From Allolobophora icterica (taxonomy: Eukaryota; Annelida; Clitellata; Crassiclitellata; Lumbricidae): 64,000 nucleotides of DNA. Below are positions 1 through 10,827 of this stretch, one piece after another. The notes beneath the pieces were generated by a model. The model did not search any database. It worked only from the letters and a program-made list of their open reading frames with translations, and was not told the origin of the DNA. Made by a program: the position numbers and the translations under genes. The stretch's first letter is position 1. The number at the start of each line of letters is the position of its first letter. The stretch is taken from contig OY744604.1 of the NCBI GenBank assembly GCA_963556255.1, positions 77,268,736-77,332,735 of the forward strand, in the 5' to 3' direction.

Positions 1-719
1 TCAAGGTATTTCTAATAGACAGAAATATAACGCGTGGTTTAATAATCCATGCACTACGTCACTTGGACATTTCTCAGAATCTTGCAAACTATCGGGTCCC
101 GCACTGTCGACTCAGCAATAGCGAAGCCTAGTGTAACTCAAACATTGAACAAAGTGCTTGAGTATTACACACGTCAAATGAAACAATGATTCCAATTAAA
201 CAGCTTGAGAGCCGCTGACATATATGTATTGAGGTCCGAGACTGAGAACACAATGCCAACCCACACTCATCTAATGCGTACTCAGCACTTCTCCAAAGTT
301 GTCTCTCCAAATCTCGGAATACCCTCAACGTTATCTCACCTGGACATGCGCAAAACCCTGCATTAACCCATAGACATTTCATCTGCACGAAAAGTCTACG
401 AAGCTATGCTTACACAGTGCAAAATTTTGGATTTAGCAACTGACCCAAAAGTTGGAAGGCTACATATCGAAACAGATCCAATACCGACGAACACCTGTCA
501 AAAACCTGACATGTTTGATAAAAAAAAACTAAGCGTTAGGACAAGCAACGGCATATTTGAACTTTGTAAGGAAATGGAAGAAATCTGCTGGTCTGATTAC
601 GTTAAAAGTGATATCATATAAACTCTGACGATGGTCGACAAATTGTATAGGTGAAATGACTTAATCTGCTTTTACAGTTTTAGTCAACCAGGCTACACAA
701 ATTTAGATGGCGAAAACGA

Positions 720-839
720 AGACGATGACATTGATGATGATGATGACGATATTGCTAACGTTGCAGCATTTGTTGATGATGGTGGCGATAACGGTGATGA
801 TGACGCCGACGACAATGGCGATGGAGGTGGTGATGATTA
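720..839. repeat. GAT/GAC-rich microsatellite
   Basis: Imperfect GAT/GAC repeats, shared with 42,095-42,240 in the paralogous block, so the tract predates the duplication of A and C. Confidence 0.8.
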
Positions 840-1071
840 ATAAAATTCAAATAAATTGAGAAAGCTGTCTTCAAAACGATTAAAAGAAATAACATGATAT
901 CAATCAAGCAATCAGTCAAGCAAGCATTTATATTGCGCCCTTCAATGAAGCTATTCAGAGGCGCTCCCATGCAGCTCAACCCCGGCGAAAGAGAACAGTC
1001 TGTAGAGCAGAGAAAACGTGGTGGATGAGTTTCGAGGAAGAGACCGTATTGCTTCCGACGATGCACATTTT

Positions 1072-1077
1072 TTTATT
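1072..1077 (-). terminator. Candidate poly(A) signal of gene A
   Basis: AATAAA on the minus strand, about 20 bases after the stop codon of the gene A tail exon. The very short spacing would give a minimal 3' UTR. Gene C lacks the hexamer at this place, so other signals may be used. Confidence 0.35.
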
Positions 1078-1094
1078 TTGATCATTGCAGCGTA

Positions 1095-1972
1095 TCAGTT
1101 TTCTTCGTTGGGTGTTGTCACAAGAGAAGCGTAGACCGGTGGTTGAAGAGGAATGCGCTCTGTAAGATCCTCGTAATTTCCTTTGCGTCGTGAAGATCCA
1201 GCAGAGAATGAGTCAGGTGTGGCATATGTTCGGACTTTTGTAGCAAGTTCTTGGCTTTTAATTGTTGCGCTGATTTCGTCTTCTTTGGCAGTTTTTGTTG
1301 GTGTCAGAATTGAGGTGTCTTCCTGCACCGCTATTATTGGAATATCTTCTATCAGTGGCTCCTCTTTCACGTGTACGTTTACATATGTAGAATCCAATAC
1401 GAAATTCGGATCTTCTTCGAGTGAGGTTGATTCTGCAGAGGATGGCGCGCTTGCAATTTCAGCGCACTCACTTGAATGATGTTTTGGTTTCGACAATCTG
1501 TACGAGTCATTACTATTTCTGGTAGAACATTCATGATGGTGTTGCTTTGATAAATTAGCGTATGAAATTGGTGGTAGAAAAAGCGCCTGTGGTTGTGCCA
1601 AAGAATCAACAGTTTTATTGATGTAAGGAGCTGTTACCTGTTCTGTTTCTTCTTCTTTTGGAGGCGTATTCACGCGTCTTCTTGGAGCTACATTGCAATA
1701 CACTGATATTTGACGCTGTACAGATACCACTTTGCCGGTTGGTATGGGAGGAACGTGAAAAACTATTGCAGGTGATTCAGGGTCTTCTTCTTCGTTCGAA
1801 TGTTGAGGCAACTCAGCAACAACGCATAAATTGTCGTCAGATATCTCTTCATAGACTGGTCTAACTAATGCTCTTCCTGTCGCTTGTGGATCTGCTGGGC
1901 CTGAGAAGTCAGTGTCAATTTCATCGCCAGTGCTGAGGTTGTTTCTATTCAGCGGTTCCGTCTGTTTTGAAT
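1095..1972 (-). CDS. Receptor gene A, cytoplasmic-tail exon (tyrosine-motif tail)
   Basis: Last exon of gene A. An acceptor (CATTTTAG) precedes 1,972, the exon opens in phase 1 and runs about 291 codons to TGA at 1,097-1,095. The product is a hydrophilic, proline- and acid-rich intracellular tail. Visible tyrosine motifs in order are VYEEI (Src-type SH2 site), SVYCNV, PYINK, ISYANL, STYVNV, NYEDL and VYASL. SVYCNV, ISYANL and STYVNV fit the ITIM consensus; several are YxN sites of the Grb2 SH2 type. NYEDL and VYASL are separated by ten residues, which fits the ITAM spacing YxxL-x(6-12)-YxxL. The 42,346-43,172 exon is a clear paralog conserving most of these sites. Expected role (inference): phosphotyrosine signalling after ligand binding by the Ig ectodomain. 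No intron is seen inside the exon. Confidence 0.85.
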
Positions 1973-2282
1973 CTAAAATGCCGTTATGGCGTTAATCTAC
2001 ATAGCTATAAAATGCTGCGGCTGGGCTGATCAGTAGGGTGCATCGAAAAAAAATTTTTGGGAAAACAATATTCTAATAGTTACCGATAGTTGCCTTTTAT
2101 ACTGCTTAGTTACCATGCAAGTTTTGGGATTTTTTGGATAAGTCCTTGAGGTGCCCCAACGACCCTCAAATGTTCATGATTTGAAGACTCCCGAGCACTG
2201 CATAAAACGTAATTTGTTGTAGGGCTAACTACTTTTGTGTATAGCTTTAAAGAGTTCTGTTGATCTTTTAGTAGGTAGGTAG

Positions 2283-2520
2283 CATGGGCGGCTATCCAGG
2301 GGGTCGAGGGGGACAAGACCCCACCTTTAACACTGGGGACACACCATGCATTGGCCCCCTCCCCGAAATTTTGAAGAAACGCCAAAAAAGGTAAAATAAT
2401 GTTATCGCGACTGAGCGCGACAATTTTTTACTTCTTGTTTAATCAGATCAGTTAAAAACTTTTTTTGACCAGATCATTTCAAAAGTGTCCCCCACCTGTC
2501 AAACAAGATCGCCGCCACTG
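2283..2520. mobile_element. hAT-like MITE nested in the TAGGGTG transposon
   Basis: A 238-bp element bounded by a perfect 8-bp duplication GTAGGTAG (2,275-2,282 and 2,521-2,528). Its ends are imperfect inverted repeats (CATGGGCGGCTATCC against CAGTGGCGGCGATC on the other strand). No coding capacity. Part of it (GGGGTCGAGGGGGACAAG) resembles the inside of the MITE at 21,969-22,264. Confidence 0.85.
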
Positions 2521-3602
2521 GTAGGTAGTAATACATTCGAGTTCCTAAAGATGAGAAGGAGTTTCTAACTGACCAGAGAACAGTAAGGTTGATGTGTATC
2601 AGCAATGTCGACAAACTTACAACAAATAAGCTTGTTAGCAAGCAGAAAAGAAAAGCTAAGCAAGTTCGACGGGCCGAAATATATTGCGTCATTATGTGGT
2701 GGAAGGTCGTGGGTGTTAGTGATGACTCAGTAGACGATTCTGAATCTAATTTCGATAGGCCCTACCAGCAGGTCAAACACTTCTAATCGACTAGAAGATT
2801 AAAGATCGTACTGTTCAATTTAGTAGTAATCAACTTGCGATGAACCTGAATCGAACGTTATAGTCAAGAGACTTTCGAAGTAGACTACCAACATTTAACT
2901 TAAGCCTATGATCGTTTTGGTGTTCCAGGCAGAGCAGCTGCTGAGATAACACCAGATTTCGGTGTTAAATGAGATGCTGATTTGTCAAATGTTATCGACC
3001 AAAATAAAATTAGACGTGAACGATGAAATTAACGCAACGAGCTGGAAGACTTGAACAACGTAGGTGATTTACTCGTTTATTTTTGATGGTCGAAAGATGA
3101 AACTATAGTACAGAATGTCAAGGAAGGAAATAAGTATACTACCGGTGAGCTGTTACCGAGGAAAACTTATCGTTGTTGAATGAAGGAACCAGGATCGACT
3201 TACGTCGGACATATCACCCACGACTAGATCAGCCTTGCAAAATTGTAACCACATCGGAGCATAATTATACATATACTTTCACTATACACATCGCCAGCAT
3301 TTGAAGCTCTTCTGATGGTTTGCAACTGTCAATGTACAATTGCAATATTCTATTTGCAGCTGTCAACCACCGCAAGTGATTCAATGTTCCATGGTGTTTT
3401 TCTAGATTAATTCAACGAGCACTGGCCTCTAAGGACCGTGTTACTAATATCCCACAATACTGCCAGTCACTACTTAAGTCAGTTAAAGTTGCAGGTGGAA
3501 AATCCGATTCAATTTTATCAAAGAGCACTACTGGTAACTGTTTACACGTTAATAAACCCATTGCCGATTGGTCCAGAGAAAGGACGAGGAGCGCTTGTTG
3601 CT

Positions 3603-4021
3603 CCATGTTAACTGATGGCCGTAAGAAAATTTGAAAGCTGGGAATGCGTCATATCCTGAAAGCTAGGAAACTGTGCGGTCTGGAATTCGAAATTCGTTGT
3701 TCCTGTGCTAAAGTTTGATGCCTCTGATGCCTCTGAATTCATTTTCTGGCAATAATGCGTAGCAGAACACCACTAACGTTGGAAGTATCTGATATAGAAA
3801 TGATGCAATTTGTAGCGACGCACCCAGCACAAACGTTCGACTTTCCTAGATTCCAATGCCAATTGCCAATCATAGGCAGTGGAGCGTTATGTTAAAGTAG
3901 GGACTGAGGCTTGCAGCTGCAGTCTGCGGCATCAAAGCTAGGAACGGTTTCATAAGAACAAGATTGGAATCCGGGCGAATAATGCCGACTTTTAACAATA
4001 AGAAAGAATATCGCGTAGCAT
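3603..4021 (+). pseudogene. Decayed transposon protein, C-terminal half
   Basis: Successive short plus-strand frames, broken by frameshifts and stops, read as parts of one protein: a segment beginning MLTDGRKKI and ending HILKARK, then EMMQFVATHPAQTFDFPRF, then QAVERYVKV, then VCGIKARNGFIRTRLESG and MPTFNNKKEY. The first segment aligns with the frame at 7,119-7,436 (MITDEQEHINELGLSRLLKAR), so both are copies of the same family. From memory, such proteins occur as uncharacterised repeated genes in cnidarians, arthropods and other invertebrates; I cannot name the family. Its position inside an element with termini and TSD suggests it is the element's own transposase or accessory protein. Confidence 0.65.
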
Positions 4022-4814
4022 GACTACTTAGGCCTAAGCTTACTTGTATCAATGGGATAAGACTACTACTGTAGTTTACCGTTACTGTAGTTTAGTCTCA
4101 ACTCACTGTTTCATCATCGACATAATGATGGTATAATATAGCTAATATGTTTTACCAATATTCCATTCTACTTCTCATCAGATTCAAGCTGTAGAAGCCG
4201 TTTTTTCTGGACATTACTCCTTGCATAACTTGGGCAAACATTGTGGGTCTAATATCAACATTTCAAGGTCATTGGGGCACCTCAAGGTCATGTGCTAAAT
4301 TGATGAAATTGCACCAGAATACTGCTGACATCAAATGGCAACTACTTTGCACTATTAGAAATAAAAATGAGACAAATTTTTTTTCTCCCATTATGATCGA
4401 TGCACCCTACTGATCAGCGTTATTCCGATATTTGGCGCAGGTTACACAATACACATGTATATGATCAGAAACGCCGAATGAACTGCGCTGCTATCGAGTA
4501 TATGAGAACCATTCTTTTTAATCATGGTTATGTATTTTCAATTCGGGATCACCTATCTCGAAATTCTTCTAATTCTTGAAGAGACGCTATACAAATTATT
4601 GTCTATGAAACAATCACAAGTTATGCATGACAATGCCAGACTAACGGTGAAGAAATAATCTTAAACTTGACATCATCCTAAGTGATACTAAACTGCTTAT
4701 AAGTTCTTCTCAATGCATTCAAAATCTTAATGGTGTTTTTGAAGCATTAATCTAAATATGATGAATGTTCTAAACCGACTATAAGAGAGAGAGAGAAAAG
4801 TAGATTTGCATTAC

Positions 4815-5342
4815 GCGTCGTGTATCTTCTTGTGATGAAACGGATCGACAGAAAAACGCCACCAACAATGCATATTGCAGCAACGATAGGAATTATAATC
4901 GCAAGAAGAGATCTAGATTTGGTTGAATCTTTATCCAACCTACTAAACAAAAAGTTTGACTCTTTTGTAACATACAAAGTTTTGGACATCCAAGTGAAAG
5001 AATATTCTGGTACGTTGTTTGAAACTGGCCATGTTACGCGTCCCGTAACATGTTTAGCACATTCAGCCGATCGACTGAATTCCGTGAAATGGGTAGTGCA
5101 TGCATACTTACAACCATCCAAATTCGAATGAGCAGTTATGTTGATAGTAGAAATGACGACGTTGTTAGTACAGGAAGAGTTAATAGAACCAATATCGACT
5201 GTTGATTCATCTCCGTTGGCTGAAATCATCTTCCATTCCATCACTGGAGTCCAGCTTCCGACATAGTTAACGCTGCACCGCATCTGTACACTGGAATGTA
5301 GATCCCGCCCATCGTCATCTACCTCACAGCGTGGATTAGACT
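4815..5342 (-). CDS. Receptor gene A, second Ig domain plus transmembrane exon
   Basis: Internal exon with acceptor AATTTCAG before 5,342 and donor GTAATG after 4,815; it is phase 1 at both ends. It encodes an Ig-like domain with cysteines in the QMRCSVNY and KYACTTHF contexts, a GSWTPVMEW core matching the GNWIPVMEW of genes B and C, and a closing NVPEYSFTW motif. A short stalk follows, then a hydrophobic helix (AIIIPIVAAICIVGGVFLSI) and a basic stop-transfer stretch (RFITRRYTTR). In B and C the Ig2 and TM parts lie on separate exons, so here they are fused or were never split. Donor and acceptor phases match the tail exon. Confidence 0.85.
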
Positions 5343-5755
5343 CTGAAATTGGTATAATATTTAGCATATTGCGTCGCAATTTATTAACATGCTTTCAATT
5401 TAACCTCAATGCAAACCTAGCTCCAAAAGATTAAATAAGCACTTTCAAAAGAATAAATAGGGCCTAGTTTACAAATGAAGTATTAATTTTTCAAACTGGA
5501 ATCTATTTTTCGTAATCTTTCGTTATATTTCTTACTTTCAACATTATTTTCCCTTTATGAGTGGTGGCCTTTGTCAGATTATATTGCAATATCCACATGA
5601 CTGAAAATGAATATGATGAACTCAGCATTTCACAAACGCTAGAGAAGTGATAAAACAAAAGAAAATCATAAGTCTAACTGCAATAGCATAAGAGTAATGT
5701 TTGATTTCAGATCCAATCTATAGAGCAAGCCTTGTGAGATGCCGTTAACACTTAC
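5343..5755 (-). other. Gene A intron between Ig exons
   Basis: 413-base AT-rich intron with GTAAGTG donor and AATTTCAG acceptor; nothing else recognised. Confidence 0.7.
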
Positions 5756-6067
5756 CCAATACAACTAGATTAGCGCCGGCCCTTCCCACACCAGCCTCCT
5801 CACACACATAATGTAATGGAATGTCCTTTCTTGTCCTCACTTTAAGTGCAAATTGTCCTTTTGTTGAGTTGTTAATCTCGCAGCAGTCTGTGTATTTGTT
5901 CACAAATCTATTTCCTGTATAAATTGTAGCCAGTGGTACGTCTGTAAGCGTTTCATCTATTATTCTCCAAAGCAGTTTGCTGTTATTCGTCTTACAGTTC
6001 ATGATGGCAACATCTCCTTCAACCACAGCTGCGTTTTTAGGCACAACTGTCAGTTTGGTTTTGCTAC
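5756..6067 (-). CDS. Receptor gene A, first Ig domain exon
   Basis: Internal exon with acceptor GTGCACGCAG before 6,067 and donor GGTAAGTG at 5,756/5,755; phase 1 on both sides. It encodes one V/I-type Ig-like domain: a cysteine in IMNCKTN, a tryptophan in KLLWRI, a YTGNRF turn, a second cysteine in HYVCEE and a closing LVVLG strand. The YTGN and CEE-GV motifs also occur in the paired exons of B and C, which are more like each other than like A. An extra Cys-Cys pair lies in the middle (TDCCEI). No signal-peptide exon could be identified upstream. Confidence 0.8.
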
Positions 6068-6490
6068 CTGCGTGCACAAAGTTCAGTGCATCATTCAGAA
6101 TATTTTTCAGCAATTTCAACTAACATTTATTATTATTTATCAATATATCGTTGGTGCGTGTATTTTGCTAGATGCGGTTTGCACTTTTGGGTTTAAACAG
6201 CGACCTGCCTCATATTGTAGATCTACACCAGTTCTTGCAAGTAAAAGATCTCATTAGTTTTAAATCTTGATGCCTCTGCGTAAATATCCAGCGAGCAGCT
6301 GCTGTGCTCCATCTTATCTCAAGAATTGTGCATCACCGGCTCTGTGTTTTCGCTTTGAGAGCCGGAATTGACATTGTGGGATATGTGGTTACTAGTTGTG
6401 CTTAGTGAAGTCACTCATTGTACATCATCAGCCCGCCCTTAGAAGTGACCAACCAAGCAAAATACTTGCATACAGAAATATATGTGCATT
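6068..6490. other. Upstream of gene A Ig1: no gene seen
   Basis: AT-rich sequence between the first recognised exon of gene A and the decayed transposon copy. A leader exon should lie on this side, but no convincing hydrophobic start with a phase-1 donor is visible. Confidence 0.4.
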
Positions 6491-8480
6491 AGGGTGGTGC
6501 GAACGTAATGGTCAAAATTTTTTTGTCAGAATTATTAATTGTAATTGCTGGAAAAAGTTGTGTCTGTAAGAGGTGAAATTGTGGCTAGATTTGTTAGTTG
6601 CTAGTGCCATGTCTTGAACTGCCCCAACGACTTTGAAACTGAGCAGTAATAGATGCTTGCAAAATACTAATAAGCGATTACTTACCATAGGGCCTAACGC
6701 CTAATACACGTTATGCAAGCTATTACAAATATATCTGTTACTAATATCTAAACAATCCTTCACAAAATTATACATTTCGTTACTGAACATGTCTGAACAC
6801 AAATTTTTAAGAAGTTGGAGATCATTGTTATGGAGTAATATGGACAGTTTGGACAGTGGACACTGGACACACAAATGCTGTCCAACAGTCAAAGTAATTA
6901 AAATGTGAACAAGCTTGAAACAGAGACATAAATGTCGATTAAATTATCCAAAACTCATAGATTACAATTGTCACACATTATGGAATACATATTAATCTCT
7001 TTTCTTATCAAGAGAAGCCACCTGTTACCAGGACTTTGTTCTGTGTCTCACTAATCCAGTTAGAGCAATTTCCAGGCAAACCGCTTGACATGCTTCGGTC
7101 ACTTGTTTCACTCCTCTCTTACAGCTTATGAATGACATGGCACCCTGACGAATGGCAGTATAGCGTTGTTGGCACCAAATATTCTGCCGGATCAACTGGA
7201 ATCTTTGATAACAACCGTGGGGCGGTAACGGTCAAATCCATACAGTTTATTAACTCGACGTAACTTTCGGCGTTGAAGCTCAAAGTCGGTATGACAAACT
7301 TTCTGATACCCCTCGGTTGCTGTTGGCGAGCTTTCAAAAGTCGACTCAACCCCAGTTCGTTTATATGTTCTTGTTCATCTGTTATCATTGCTAATGAGAT
7401 ACTTTCTGGGTGTGCAAAGATACCATTAGAGTACAAGGTTCCTATTGAATCCCTTGTTTCACCTGCTTACATTGATGTACGCTTTCTAGTAATTTTTCTT
7501 TCTCGGCGAAGCTTAGCAATCGATTACATGGGTTGATTCGGTCTGTGAAACAATACCAAAATCTTCTATAGTACAGCATTGGCAATTACCGCACCTGCCC
7601 TGTCAGATATTCCATATCGGTGACAGATTTTTTACAACTTCGGTAATTTTTTTCTCGTTTGCTTAGTTTTATTTACTTCTTTGGAGGTACTTGGTTTTCT
7701 GACGCATCCATATCTTCTTTGTCTGCTAAGCTTTGACTCTGTACTGGATCTATTTCTCTTTCCGCTGCGGAATTTTGATCATTAGGCTACTGTCTGCTAA
7801 TGTTTGTTCATTGCTGAAATCCAAATGTTTGCAACATCTTAGGTGCTCGGTCAGCTTTCTTTCATGCCGCTACTTTAGTTTAGTTGATGCAATCTTATCT
7901 TTACCGCCAATTATCATTACTCTAATCTCCGCTGATCATGTAGGAACTCATCTTCATCGTTTGGCACCTCTCTACCGTTGGGACATTTGCGAGCTTCGAT
8001 GTCAACAACTTTTTCTCTACATTTGTGTTAAGAGTTTTGCAATTTTTGCGATATATACTACCTTTATAAGTCGGCGATCGAAATTCATCGTGGGTTGTTC
8101 TTATCATCTTCAGAACACTTGTGTGTGAAGCTGCCACGATGGAAGCTTTTCTCCATATAGCTGCTATGTGTCTTGCTACGACTCCTGCTGTTTGAGCGAC
8201 AATAGATTCTTTGGTTCCTTCCGTGTTGACTCTGATGAGGTTGTGTTTAACATAATTATAGTGCCTCGTAACGTCTTTATAAGTTGGCAAGACATTTTTC
8301 GGTAACTCGCACGAATATCCAAAATCAGTACATTTTCAGCGGTTCTTGTTTTGATTTTGGATGGCGATTAGTAAATGATCGAAAAGACCTCTTTTTACAA
8401 AAATTTTGCGATTACCGGATTTCTACAAACCTTTGCACATGACATTGATTATATATTATACAATTAACATCGTGCCCTAA
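6491..8480 (-). mobile_element. Decayed second copy of the TAGGGTG transposon
   Basis: The left end (TAGGGTGGTGCGA at 6,491) and the inner motif CTGCCCCAACGAC near 6,620 resemble the terminal region of the element at 2,034-4,409. A minus-strand protein remnant of the same family follows, with its C-terminus toward this end as in copy 1. The right end is uncertain; CGTGCCCTA near 8,471-8,479 could be it, but no target duplication was recognised. Confidence 0.5.
7119..8290 (-). pseudogene. Broken orphan protein of the TAGGGTG transposon family
   Basis: Three colinear minus-strand pieces. The N-terminal piece (8,290-7,922) opens MPTYKDVTRHYNYVKHNL and includes VVARHIAAIWRKASI. The middle (about 7,920-7,480) reads through shifts, with pieces such as VMIIGGKDKIASTKLK. 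The C-terminal piece (7,436-7,119) has MITDEQEHINELGLSRLLKAR and LSFNAESYVELI. The last piece matches the remnant at 3,603. Stops and frameshifts make it non-functional. Function unknown; transposase or accessory role is inferred only from its location within mobile-element ends. Confidence 0.6.
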
Positions 8481-8502
8481 ATATGACACATGACTTGGTG
8501 GG

Positions 8503-8702
8503 CAGGGGCGTAACTTTGGTCTAAAAAGTGGGGGATACCAATTTCTTACATATACGAAGCAAGACAAGGACTGCGATTTCTGGCATGACTCAATAATAAA
8601 ATATTGATTCGCTTTGTTTAAAAAGTGGGGGTGAGATACCCCAGTCCAAAAATTGGGGGTACGGGTGCCCATCGTCCCCCCCAACAACAAGTTACGCCGA
8701 TG
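8503..8702. mobile_element. hAT-like MITE (200 bp)
   Basis: Inverted ends CAGGGGCGTAACTT and (other strand) CATCGGCGTAACTT, with two mismatches. The flanking 8-mers TTGGTGGG and GTGGTAGG match at six of eight positions, an aged target duplication. Non-coding. Confidence 0.65.
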
Positions 8703-8734
8703 GTGGTAGGACAAATACCGGTTCGCTTAATATG

Positions 8735-8910
8735 GGTTAATATGGCGCCTTGTGACCGGAGGGTTGCAGGTTCGAATACCAATTGCTCGTGGCGCTTCGG
8801 CGTGAAAATTCCGGCATATTAGCAAATGCTGTATTCGGGAGCGCCTCTGAGTAGTAGTTGACTTCGAGAGGCGCTATAGAAATATCAGGTATAAATAAAA
8901 TAAAATGAAA
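8735..8910 (+). mobile_element. tRNA-derived SINE
   Basis: A pol III B-box-like GGTTCGAATAC lies at about 8,770, followed by a body ending in a GAGAGGCGCTATAGAAATA-type 3' end and an A-rich ATAAAATAAAAT tail. Similar 3' ends occur near 10,165-10,215 and, inverted, near 940-990 and 17,370-17,420. No complete tRNA fold is apparent. Confidence 0.55.
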
Positions 8911-10827
8911 TATGCAGTTAGCAAGTTGCCTAAATGATAATTGTTTTTCCCAGAGACGTATAGGATTCGGCAAAATAAAAAAAACAGTTTACGTCTATCT
9001 AGGGTGTCAAACACAGCTTCACTCACCATTGTCTGCCACAATGATTGTCTCTACGAAGGATAGATTAGCACTGTGCCCCATAAATTATTCACTACACTTA
9101 AATGTTGTAAATCCTGTATGTACGTAAGCATTTACATATGCATTTCTACATGCATATTTTGTGTCTATGTATTTGTATGTATGTGTGTATATATGGTCTG
9201 TTTGTTTGTTTGCATATAGTCATGTGCGCATGCATGTATGTGTGTACCTTCAGATTTATATAGCCCCTTTATCGCCTTAGCGACGAGCTGCATTGGTTTC
9301 TCCATCGCTTTTAGTATGTACTGTGGTCGTTAAAGTGTTAAACACTTCTCAAAGACGCTATGCTGTGGCATCTACAGCAATGCTAAAACCTCTTTTAGGG
9401 TTTACTTATCAAGACAAAAAGCCATATCAAATCTTTATGTTCAAAAGAGCCAGGTTAATCTAAATAGCGGAAACAAATGGTACTTTATTGCAACCCTGGA
9501 TCTAAGAAAACAAAAGAGAAACTCTCAATTAGGCTATGCTGTTCAGTTGAGGCCATTTCAACTTATTACAGTATAATTCCGACAAAGGCTAAGTGGTGTT
9601 GAAACAACAGATGCTAAACTTTAACAATTAGGCTAATACGTTTCTGAAAATGTTACTTAGACTGAAAAAGGCAAACCGAAAAAAAATCAACCCACCATGC
9701 ATCCAATTTTACCTTCTTTGTGTCTTTATGGATAGAACATTTGAATAAGTACATCTGATTAAAAAGCAAACTAAAGGCAAGCACAAATTCATCCATTTGA
9801 TGCACCTATAACAAAGCATCAATACGACATAAAGAAAAAGAATGCATCTGAAGGTCCTAGATGGCCTTATTCAAACAGAAAATTTACGAAAACATAATAT
9901 ATTAAACCTATTTAGGTTACTTTGTGACTCAAAATGAAACTTCAGCTTTAGTCATCACATGCTATTTCGTCAAAATACTTCCTTGTGAACAGTCATAAGA
10001 GACCACTTTGTTGATATAATTCATTAATTGCATAACATGAGTTCAATGTTGACGAATTCGTTCATATAGGCTAATAACATGCTTGCACAGGCCTCTCTTA
10101 AATTCTGTCAGTGTATACTTGAAAACCATATTGCTCGATAGTGGTTTTGTGATGTCATGTTTAAAGGGCCTCTGAGGAGTCTCTCTTCACAGAAGCGCTA
10201 TATAAATATGTATTTGGAATTAGAGTTACAAATTTGGCGGTGGAGATTGCAGTGTATGATCGATACCGGCGTAAACAACCGGGTTATACGTGGTTGGATG
10301 GATCTGCGGTGCAATGGCTGGCTGTCTTCGAAATCCGTTCATCTCCATGTACTCTGTGCCATCGTCTCCAATGTACTAAATCCACAAAAAGGAATAAGAG
10401 TAATATATGTTACTTTTGGCATTGTATAAGCAACTCTAGTGACTGATGAAATAATCAACACACTTTATCGACAGTTGCAACACTTTAATTATTATCAACA
10501 GCGTAGGCCTAAATTGCATATATTAACACGATAAATAAGTTTTACAAATTCAACATGGTATGTTCGTATCTAGATATTCTTAAGAACTGTTTAAGAACCT
10601 CAAAAAGCGCTTACTAGTGTTACTTAATTTTAATTTCTAATTCTACGACAATATAAAGTTGATCTATAAACGCACAAAACTCGCGTTAGTCGCGTAGCTA
10701 GAGACGGGTTCCATTTACTGTCCCACGTAGAAAGCAAAGACCAACGGATTCCAAACCATTATCCCTGTTTCGGATTCATCTAAAGATGAAGAATGAGGCT
10801 TAAGCGAACGAAGCAACGCTCATCAGC
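8911..10827. other. Intergenic, no gene seen
   Basis: AT-rich and without coding evidence. It holds a degenerate TGTATG/TGTG microsatellite at about 9,115-9,245 and a SINE 3'-end fragment at about 10,160-10,215. Confidence 0.6.

Larger units (their letters stand above)
1..1094. other. 3' flank of receptor gene A (duplicated block)
   Basis: No gene is supported here. The stretch is paralogous to about 41,347-42,345, which lies downstream of gene C; the opening bases (TCAAGGTATTT, then CACTTGGACATTTCTCAGAAT) and the GAT-rich tract recur there in the same order. A short SINE-like fragment, partly palindromic with AGGCGCTCCC, lies near 925-1,010. The short open frames are non-conserved chance frames. 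Confidence 0.6.
2034..4409 (+). mobile_element. DNA transposon with TAGGGTG termini and 8-bp TSD (copy 1)
   Basis: The ends are inverted: TAGGGTGCATCGA at the left and its complement at 4,397-4,409. Both sides are flanked by the 8-bp direct repeat CTGATCAG (2,026-2,033 and 4,410-4,417). The paralogous place in gene C (about 43,226-43,240) has no insert, giving an empty site. Both ends also share an inner motif around CCTTGAGGTGCCCCAA in inverted orientation. An 8-bp duplication and a T/CAGGG start are hAT-like features. The inside carries a decayed plus-strand coding remnant and a nested MITE. Copy 2 is at about 6,491-8,480. Confidence 0.85.
1973..4814 (-). other. Gene A intron between TM and tail exons
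   Basis: Intron of 2.84 kb with a GTAATG donor and a CATTTTAG acceptor. About 2.38 kb of it is one inserted DNA transposon (2,034-4,409) with a MITE nested inside; the intron before insertion would have been under 0.5 kb. A TCTC-type short repeat lies at about 4,785-4,800. Confidence 0.7.

Noticed and set aside
4900..4990. Mini-intron in the gene A stalk (GTATGT to TTTAG)
   Set aside because: It would be only about 30 bases, too short for an animal spliceosomal intron, and the frame is open through it.
8745..8790. A tRNA gene
   Set aside because: Only a B-box-like stretch is present; no acceptor stem or anticodon arm, so a tRNA-derived SINE is the better call.
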